Position numbers and translations under genes: made by a program
Shown here: in pieces, positions 32,136 to 37,867 of the stretch
Position numbering within the stretch: position 1 is the stretch's first letter
How the letters are laid out: each line of letters opens with the position of its first letter
The notes under the pieces: model-generated
The model's input: only the letters and a program-made list of their open reading frames with translations
Told to the model about the DNA's origin: nothing
Database searches by the model: none
Assembly: GCA_947630195.1 (NCBI GenBank)
Contig: CANRGQ010000002.1
Coordinates: forward strand, 1 to 37,867
Length of the DNA: 37,867 bases
Source of the DNA: an uncultured Bacilli bacterium
GTDB lineage: Bacteria; Bacillota_I; Bacilli_A; RF39; UBA660
Direction: 5' to 3'

Positions 32136-32141
32136 TATAAT
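32136..32141 (+). promoter_or_regulatory. Probable -10 of the uvrB operon
   Basis: TATAAT about 37 bases before the uvrB ATG. No convincing -35 at the right distance, so strength is uncertain. Confidence 0.5.
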
Positions 32142-32177
32142 ATAAATGTTTAAAAAGCGTTAAAGAAGGTGTTATTT

Positions 32178-34133
32178 ATGTTTGAACTTGTATCGAAATA
32201 TAAACCTAGTGGGGACCAACCGGAAGCTATTAAAGAACTCGTTGAAGGCATCAAAGAAAACAAAAAACATCAAGTTTTACTCGGAGCCACTGGTACTGGT
32301 AAAACTTTTACGATTGCGAATGTCATAAAAGAAGTAAATAAACCTACTTTAGTTTTAGCGCATAATAAAACTTTAGCGGGACAACTTTATTCCGAGTTTA
32401 AAGAGTTATTTCCTAATAATCATGTGGAATATTTTGTCTCTTACTATGACTATTATCAACCCGAAGCCTATGTGCCTTCAAGTGATACTTATATTGAAAA
32501 AGACGCCTCCATTAATGATGAAATAGATGAACTTAGACATAGAGCCACTAGTGCTTTAATTAACCATCGGGATGTAATTGTCGTAGCCTCAGTTTCTTGT
32601 ATTTATGGTATTGGGGAAAAAGATGAATACGAAAAAAATATGCTAGTTTTAAATCTTGGAGATACTATCAACCGCAATACCATTATTACAAAACTTGTCG
32701 ATATGACTTATGAGCGAAGTGATTTAGATTTCCACCGGGGGACCTTTAGAGTAAGAGGTAATTCTATTGATATCGTTCCGGTCAATGAAAAAGAGTCAGG
32801 GATTAGAATTGAATTATTTGATGATGTGGTGGATGCTATAACGGTATTTGATCCATTAACCGGTGTTGTTAAAGAAAGTAAAAAATCAATTGCGATATCT
32901 CCGGCATCCCACTTTGTAACTAGTCCTGAAAAATTAGAAGAAGCCATTAGAAGAATTGAAAAAGAAAAAGAAGAAAGACTAAAATATTTTCATGAAAACG
33001 GTAAATTTATTGAAGAACAAAGACTAAGAGAAAGAGTTAATTATGATTTAGAAATGTTAAGAGAAACAGGTTATTGTAATGGCGTGGAAAACTATTCAAG
33101 ACACCTTGCCTTAAGAGGAGAAGGCGTAACTCCAACCTGCTTAATTGACTTTATGCCGGATGATTTTTTAATGGTTATTGATGAATCGCATGTAACCATT
33201 CCCCAAGTAAGAGGAATGTATAATGGAGACAGAATGCGGAAACAAACCCTAGTGGATTATGGCTTTCGTCTTCCAAGTGCCCTTGATAATAGACCACTTA
33301 AATTTCCGGAATTTGAAAGTAAAATTAAAAATGCTATTTATGTATCAGCTACTCCTGGTGATTATGAACTGGAAAAAGTTAATCATGAGGTAGTGGAACA
33401 AATCATTAGACCAACAGGTCTTTTAGACCCAATTATTGAAGTCAGAGAAACCAAAGGGCAAATTGATGATATTATCGGGGAAATTAATAAAAGAAAAGCC
33501 GTTAATGAAAGAGTTTTAATTACCACTTTAACCATTAGAATGAGTGAAGAATTAACGAACTACTTAAAAGAAATGAATATCAAAGTAGCTTATCTTCATA
33601 ATGAAATAAAAACTTTAGAAAGATTAAAAATTATTCATGATTTAAGAATGGGTATTTATGATGTTGTAGTTGGAATTAACTTATTACGGGAAGGTATCGA
33701 TATACCTGAAGTTAGTCTAATATGTATCCTTGATGCCGATAAACAAGGTTTCTTAAGAAGTGACCGCAGTTTAATTCAAACAATTGGAAGATGCGCAAGA
33801 AACGAAAACGGAAAAGTTATTATGTATGCGGATACCATAAGTGAAGCTATGAATATTGCGATTACGGAAACCGAAAGAAGAAGAAAAGTTCAAGAAGAAT
33901 ATAATAAAGAGCATGGTATAACTCCTAAAACAATTATTAAAGAAATTAAAGAAGTAATTTCAAATAATATTGAAACACCAGATAAAAAGAAGAAAATGAG
34001 TAAGAAAGATGCTATTAATGCTATTCAAAGAATTGAAGAAGAAATGAGAGAAGCTGCTAAAGCCTTAGACTTTGAAAGAGCTATGGAACTTAGAGATATA
34101 TTATTTGAATTAAAAGGAGAAATGAAACTATGA
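32178..34133 (+). CDS. uvrB: Excinuclease ABC subunit B
   Basis: A 651-residue UvrB, the helicase-like damage-verification subunit of nucleotide excision repair. The ATG at 32178 is preferred over an in-frame GTG at 32169 because AAGAAGG lies upstream at the right distance. Walker A GATGTGKT, the damage-contacting beta-hairpin YYDYYQPEAYVPSSDTYIEKD, and the helicase motif with QTIGRCARN are present; the C-terminal UVR domain (EEMREAAKALDFERAMELRD) that binds UvrC and UvrA is intact. Length normal. The SDR gene overlaps its end by ATGA. Confidence 0.98.
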   Translation: MFELVSKYKPSGDQPEAIKELVEGIKENKKHQVLLGATGTGKTFTIANVIKEVNKPTLVLAHNKTLAGQLYSEFKELFPNNHVEYFVSYYDYYQPEAYVPSSDTYIEKDASINDEIDELRHRATSALINHRDVIVVASVSCIYGIGEKDEYEKNMLVLNLGDTINRNTIITKLVDMTYERSDLDFHRGTFRVRGNSIDIVPVNEKESGIRIELFDDVVDAITVFDPLTGVVKESKKSIAISPASHFVTSPEKLEEAIRRIEKEKEERLKYFHENGKFIEEQRLRERVNYDLEMLRETGYCNGVENYSRHLALRGEGVTPTCLIDFMPDDFLMVIDESHVTIPQVRGMYNGDRMRKQTLVDYGFRLPSALDNRPLKFPEFESKIKNAIYVSATPGDYELEKVNHEVVEQIIRPTGLLDPIIEVRETKGQIDDIIGEINKRKAVNERVLITTLTIRMSEELTNYLKEMNIKVAYLHNEIKTLERLKIIHDLRMGIYDVVVGINLLREGIDIPEVSLICILDADKQGFLRSDRSLIQTIGRCARNENGKVIMYADTISEAMNIAITETERRRKVQEEYNKEHGITPKTIIKEIKEVISNNIETPDKKKKMSKKDAINAIQRIEEEMREAAKALDFERAMELRDILFELKGEMKL

Positions 34134-34882
34134 AAGCCCTTATAACTGGAGCTACTTCCGGTATTGGTCTTGATATGGCTAGATACTTAGATACTCTAGG
34201 AATAGATTTAATCTTAACCGGAAGAAGAGAAGAAAGACTAAAAAAGATTCAAAAAGAATTGCATAAGAAACCGAAAATTATTTCTTTAGATTTAAATAAA
34301 GAAGAAGATGTTTATAAATTATATGATAAAGTTAAAAAGGAAAATATTGATATTTTAATTAATAATGCTGGTTTTGGTTTATTCGGAGACTTCAATGAAA
34401 CTAATTTAGATAGGGAACTGGAAATGATTAATGTTAATATTAAAGCTCCGCATATTTTAACGAAATTATTTTTAAAAGATTTCCTTACAAAAGATAAAGG
34501 TTATATTTTAAATGTGGCTTCTTCTGCTGGTTTTATGGCAGGGCCTAATCTAAGTACATATTATGCTACGAAAAACTATTTAGCTAAACTTACCATGGCC
34601 ATAAATGAAGAATTAAGATGCCAAAAAGCAAATGTTAGTATTTCTTGTTTATGTCCCGGTCCGGTTAATACGGAATTTAATAAAGTTGCTAAAGGTAAAT
34701 TTTTGGTTAAAGGTGTTAGTAGTGAATATGTCGCTAAACTTGCTATAGATAAAATGTTTAAAAGAAAAATGCTTATTATTCCGACTTTAAAAATGAAATT
34801 AGCTTTATTTGGGATAAGATTTATTCCTTATCGTTTACAACTTATTATTACGCATCATATTCAGTTAAAGAAAAACAAATAA
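34130..34882 (+). CDS. Short-chain dehydrogenase/reductase
   Basis: A 250-residue SDR oxidoreductase. It has the cofactor loop TGATSGIG, then GRREERL (Arg pair typical of NADP preference), NNAG, the catalytic Ser in VASSAG and the YATKNYLAK Tyr-Lys pair. It belongs to the DltE/YqjQ-like classical group; the substrate is not predictable. The C-terminal PYRLQLIITHHIQLKKNK is basic and amphipathic and might touch the membrane. The start overlaps uvrB by 4 bases (ATGA), so it is translationally coupled to a repair gene, an odd pairing with no known reason. Confidence 0.9.
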   Translation: MKALITGATSGIGLDMARYLDTLGIDLILTGRREERLKKIQKELHKKPKIISLDLNKEEDVYKLYDKVKKENIDILINNAGFGLFGDFNETNLDRELEMINVNIKAPHILTKLFLKDFLTKDKGYILNVASSAGFMAGPNLSTYYATKNYLAKLTMAINEELRCQKANVSISCLCPGPVNTEFNKVAKGKFLVKGVSSEYVAKLAIDKMFKRKMLIIPTLKMKLALFGIRFIPYRLQLIITHHIQLKKNK

Positions 34883-34906
34883 TTGGACATTTTGTTCAAT
34901 TATTTT
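34877..34906 (+). terminator. Terminator of the uvrB-SDR operon
   Basis: AAATAATTGGAC (34877-34888) pairs with GTTCAATTATTT (34894-34905) over 12 bp with one G-U pair; the stop codon is in the left arm. Confidence 0.8.
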
Positions 34907-34946
34907 ATTTCCCTGACATCGTTCGACAAATTTTTTATATTTCATC

Positions 34947-34955
34947 TGTTATAAT
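34947..34955 (+). promoter_or_regulatory. Extended -10 promoter of the DUF1016 gene
   Basis: TGTTATAAT is an extended -10. A TCGACA sits upstream but at 21 bases is too far to be a normal -35. Confidence 0.6.
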
Positions 34956-34984
34956 ATCTTCTTGTTTTTGAACGGAGATTTATA

Positions 34985-35914
34985 ATGCAAAGAAAATTTT
35001 ATAATGAAATAACCAAAATTATTGAAAATTATGAAGTAAATAAAAAGGTAAGAGAAAGACAAAATAATAGAGAGGAATTATTATCTAAATGGAAAATTGG
35101 GAAACTTCTAGTTGAAGCCCAAGGTGGAGAGCAAAGAGCTAAATATGGAAATAAATTAATCAACGAATGGTCGAAAGAGTTTTCATTAATTTATGGAAAT
35201 GGTTATAGTGCTAGAAATTTAAGAAAAATGCGCCAATTTTATCAAACATTTCCAATTTGGCCGCCAGTGGTGGCCAAATTATCATGGTCACATATTATGG
35301 AACTTTTATCAATAAAAAATGAAAATGAGAGAAATTATTATATTAATCAGGTTATCTTGAATAATTTATCAAAAAGAGAATTAAGAAAAGAAATAAAAAA
35401 TAAATCTTTTGATAGATTATCTTATGCTGATAAAAATAATATAAAGTTAATTGATAATAACAAGAATTTACCAATATCAATTAGGGATATGATTAAAGAT
35501 CCAATAATACTAGAAACTAATAAAAATATTTCTAACTTAAATGAAAAGATAATTCATAAAGAATTAATTAATTTACTCGAAAATAAATTTTTAGAATTAG
35601 GTACGGGCTTTACTCTTGCTGGTCATGAATACAAAATAACCCTTGATAATAAAACTTATAAAATAGATTTACTTTTCTTTAATGTCGAAATTAATGCCTA
35701 CGTTGTTGTGGAAGTTAAAAATAGAGAATTTAAACCAAGTGATATAGGGCAAATTGATTTCTATATGAAACTTATAGATGATAAACTTAGAAAGAATTAT
35801 CATAACAAAACTGAAGGTATCTTAATAGTTAAAGAAAAAAATAAATATATTGTTAAATATATGACTAATGATAATATTTATATTACAAATTTTAGTTTAG
35901 AGCAAATATCTTAA
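34985..35914 (+). CDS. DUF1016/YhcG-type PDDEXK nuclease
   Basis: A 309-residue protein. The N-terminal domain is DUF1016: WKIGKLLVEAQGGEQRAKYG, GNGYSARNLRKMRQFY and LSWSHIMELL are its hallmarks. The C-terminal half is a PDDEXK nuclease fold with YKIDLLFFN giving the catalytic Asp and VVVEVKNREF giving Glu-x-Lys, followed by IGQIDFYM. All expected catalytic residues are present, so it could cut DNA. Such genes occur scattered in bacterial genomes, often near restriction or mobile elements, but here it stands alone between terminators. GGAG precedes the ATG. Probable recent arrival; a defence role is inference. Confidence 0.9.
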   Translation: MQRKFYNEITKIIENYEVNKKVRERQNNREELLSKWKIGKLLVEAQGGEQRAKYGNKLINEWSKEFSLIYGNGYSARNLRKMRQFYQTFPIWPPVVAKLSWSHIMELLSIKNENERNYYINQVILNNLSKRELRKEIKNKSFDRLSYADKNNIKLIDNNKNLPISIRDMIKDPIILETNKNISNLNEKIIHKELINLLENKFLELGTGFTLAGHEYKITLDNKTYKIDLLFFNVEINAYVVVEVKNREFKPSDIGQIDFYMKLIDDKLRKNYHNKTEGILIVKEKNKYIVKYMTNDNIYITNFSLEQIS

Positions 35915-35944
35915 AAAAATAAAGAAATTTAATTCTTTATTTTT
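35913..35944. terminator. Bidirectional terminator between the DUF1016 gene and proS
   Basis: AAAAATAAAGAA (35915-35926) pairs with TTCTTTATTTTT (35933-35944) around ATTTAA. It ends both convergent genes; the proS stop is inside the right arm. Confidence 0.8.
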
Positions 35945-37634
35945 GGTTTTCTTTTATATAATTATTAACATAATCAATAACATCAATGGCATTCATATCA
36001 GTTGAGACTTCTTCACATCTTTTTTTAACTTCCACAAGTTCTTCCTCTATTTTTTTACCAATAGTTATTCTTAATGGGATACCTATTAAATCCATATCTT
36101 TAAATTTAACGCCTGGTCTTTCATCTCTATCATCTAGTAAGACCTCTATTCCTAAATTTTTTAAACTAGCATAGATTTTATTTGCCCATTCTACTTGTCT
36201 TTCATTTTTATTATCAATTAAGACAATACATACTTGATAAGGGGCTACATTTACAGGTAAAATCATTCCATGTTCATCATTATTTTGTTCAATTAAAGCC
36301 GCCATTACTCGACCTGGACCAATTCCATAACAACCCATAACTACTGGATGCGATTTATTACATTCATCTAAATAAGTTAAATTTAATTTCTCCGAATACT
36401 TCGTTCCTAATTTAAAGATATTGCCAATTTCAATACCTTTTTTGAAATATAGTTTACCCCCACATACAGGACAAGTATCGCCTTCTTTAACACTTACGAT
36501 ATCTCCTACAATATCATATTTAAAATCTTTTACATTCACATTTAGATAATGATATCCTTCTTTATTAGCTCCACAACAGAAGTTATGCATTGTAAGTATT
36601 TCTTTGTCAATAACTATCTTTGCCTTCAAATCAATTGGGCCTGTATAACCTGGTACGGCATTGGAAGTTGCAATTAACTCATCATCCGCAAAATTTATTT
36701 CGGATACCCCAAGTAGTTTAGAAGCTTTAACTAAATTTAATTCTCTATCTCCTCTTACAAAGAAGATTACTAATTCCTCATCAGCTTTCATAAGTAAAGC
36801 TTTAACAGATTTTTTAATATCTAAATTTAAGTATTCGCATACTTCTTCAATAGTTTCTTTATTTTTAGTTTCCACTAATTCTAATTTTTTATCTTCTTCT
36901 TTATTTTCCTCATTACTTACAACTTCGGATACTTCTAAGTTAGAAGCATAATCACAATTATCACATAAAACTAAAACATCTTCGCCAATATCCGTAACGG
37001 CTTGGTATTCTTCGGATAAAGAACCACCCATAACACCCGTATCAGCTTTAACTATTTTATAGTCAATTCCCAGTCTATCATAAATATTATTATAAGCATT
37101 ACGCATATTTAAATAAGATTTATCTAATCCTTCTTCATCTTTATCAAAAGAATAAGCATCTTTCATAATAAATTCTCTTACTCTGATAAGTCCATATCTT
37201 GGTCTTGGTTCATCTCTAAATTTATCGGCTTGTTGATAAATTGTAAATGGTAAATCCTTATAACTATTAATAACAGAAGAAGCCGCAATAGTAAATAACT
37301 CTTCATGCGTAGGACCTAAAGCATAAGGCTTACCATATCTATCTTCCATTTTAAACATACTATCCCCTAAGGATGCTACTCTTCCACATTTCTCATAATA
37401 TTCTAAAGGGATTAAACTAGGCATTAAAACCTCTTCTGCTCCTGCTTTATCCATTTCTTCTTTAATTATCTTTTTAATATTTTCTAAAACTCTTAACCCC
37501 ATCGGCAAATACATATAAATTCCGGCGCCAACTTTTTTAATCATTCCGGAACGAACAAGTAAATTTCCACTTCTACTTTCTTCATCTTTGGCATCTTCTC
37601 TTAAAGTATAAAAATAACTTCCTTTTAATTTCAT
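35937..37634 (-). CDS. proS: Prolyl-tRNA synthetase
   Basis: A 565-residue class II aminoacyl-tRNA synthetase that charges tRNA-Pro. Motif 2 region (FRDEPRPRYGLIRVREFIMKDAYSF) and motif 3 (CYGIGPGRVMAALIEQ) are intact; between them, about residues 225-385, is the YbaK-like editing insertion (with KALLMKADEELVIFFVRGDRELN) that removes mischarged Ala, marking the bacterial ProS type. An anticodon-binding domain closes the protein. AAGG precedes the ATG. It is downstream of the rpsI terminator with its own promoter. Confidence 0.97.
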   Translation of the reverse strand: MKLKGSYFYTLREDAKDEESRSGNLLVRSGMIKKVGAGIYMYLPMGLRVLENIKKIIKEEMDKAGAEEVLMPSLIPLEYYEKCGRVASLGDSMFKMEDRYGKPYALGPTHEELFTIAASSVINSYKDLPFTIYQQADKFRDEPRPRYGLIRVREFIMKDAYSFDKDEEGLDKSYLNMRNAYNNIYDRLGIDYKIVKADTGVMGGSLSEEYQAVTDIGEDVLVLCDNCDYASNLEVSEVVSNEENKEEDKKLELVETKNKETIEEVCEYLNLDIKKSVKALLMKADEELVIFFVRGDRELNLVKASKLLGVSEINFADDELIATSNAVPGYTGPIDLKAKIVIDKEILTMHNFCCGANKEGYHYLNVNVKDFKYDIVGDIVSVKEGDTCPVCGGKLYFKKGIEIGNIFKLGTKYSEKLNLTYLDECNKSHPVVMGCYGIGPGRVMAALIEQNNDEHGMILPVNVAPYQVCIVLIDNKNERQVEWANKIYASLKNLGIEVLLDDRDERPGVKFKDMDLIGIPLRITIGKKIEEELVEVKKRCEEVSTDMNAIDVIDYVNNYIKENQK

Positions 37635-37658
37635 AATTTGCCTTCTTTCATATGTTTA

Positions 37659-37687
37659 ATTATAATAGAATAAGGCTAATATTTCAA
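37659..37687 (-). promoter_or_regulatory. proS promoter
   Basis: On the minus strand TTGAAA (37682-37687) and TATAAT (37659-37664) are 17 bases apart. I see no T-box specifier hairpin or antiterminator in the short leader. Confidence 0.8.
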
Positions 37688-37710
37688 TAAAATGTTTTAA
37701 TTTAGACAGC

Positions 37711-37737
37711 AAAAAAGCCCGAATATTCAGGCCTTTT
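37711..37737 (-). terminator. rpsI terminator
   Basis: On the minus strand AAAAGGCCTGAA pairs with TTCGGGCTTTT (one bulge), followed by Ts. Confidence 0.8.
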
Positions 37738-37758
37738 GAAACACATTGAAATATAATC

Positions 37759-37867
37759 TTAACGTTTTGAGAATTGTGGAGCACGACGAGCTTTCTTTAA
37801 ACCATATTTCTTACGTTCTTTAACTCGTGCATCTCTTGTAACAAAACCTTGAGTTTTTAAAATATGT
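37759..37867 (-). CDS. rpsI: Ribosomal protein S9, 3' end only
   Basis: The window edge cuts this gene; only the last 35 codons and stop are visible. The translation ends ERKKYGLKKARRAPQFSKR, the very conserved C-terminus of S9 whose final Arg reaches the ribosomal P site. In Firmicutes rpsI follows rplM, which should lie just beyond the window. Confidence 0.95.
   Translation of the reverse strand, partial: HILKTQGFVTRDARVKERKKYGLKKARRAPQFSKR

Overview
This is a chromosomal window from a very AT-rich, low-GC Gram-positive bacterium. Genes start with strong AGGAGG-type ribosome binding sites, promoters look like TTGACA-17-TATAAT, and intrinsic terminators are short A/T hairpins. Tryptophan is encoded by TGG and TGA is a stop, so the code is standard and not the Mycoplasma code. 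Gene content (diacylglycerol glucosyltransferase-like enzyme, Lgt, MscS, ABC-F, a 2-hydroxyacyl-CoA-dehydratase-type activase cluster, no outer-membrane genes) fits an anaerobic gut Firmicute. My best guess is an uncultured Bacilli lineage (RF39/Erysipelotrichales-like); this is inference from style, not from a marker search.

Layout. 1-4.7 kb: a CFI-box/zinc-ribbon protein, a convergent glycolipid synthase with a membrane partner, then a divergent operon of a ClpX-like AAA+ protein lacking the ClpX zinc domain plus a small unknown protein. 4.7-5.6 kb: a DinJ/YafQ-type toxin-antitoxin pair with three 11-bp tandem repeats beside its promoter. 5.6-10.4 kb: lgt-trxB and uvrA. 10.4-14.2 kb: a four-gene unit (cyclophilin lipoprotein, acidic unknown protein, and two genes that together hold three dCTP-deaminase-like domains). 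14.2-15.25 kb: a membrane-anchored MerR regulator with a YbjQ protein, read from a 19-bp-spacer promoter. 15.27-18.8 kb: a split BadF/DUF2229 activase cluster and a DUF218 protein. 18.9-21 kb: an ABC-F ATPase behind a perfect promoter and a structured leader. 21-23.6 kb: a radical SAM/SPASM enzyme coupled to a protein of the DNA-base-hypermodification (alpha-glutamyl/putrescinyl-thymine pyrophosphorylase-like) family, plus a small unknown. 23.7-28.9 kb: an ABC exporter, a mosaic surface protein with a broken 5' end and an eight-G tract, and a large GT-C-like membrane protein. 29-31.9 kb: DUF362, MscS, DUF308 and a small membrane protein. 31.96-32.08 kb: a candidate small RNA. 32.2-37.87 kb: uvrB-SDR, a DUF1016 nuclease, proS and the 3' end of rpsI.

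The strongest candidates for undescribed biology are the radical SAM/base-hypermodification pair, the three-domain Dcd pseudo-trimer with complementary loss of active-site residues, the ClpX-like protein with a new N-terminal region that keeps the ClpP-docking LGF tripeptide, the poly-G/mosaic surface-protein locus, and the C-rich small RNA before uvrB. The genome is tightly packed: several terminator stems contain the stop codon of the gene they end, and several promoters begin within a few bases of the previous terminator.
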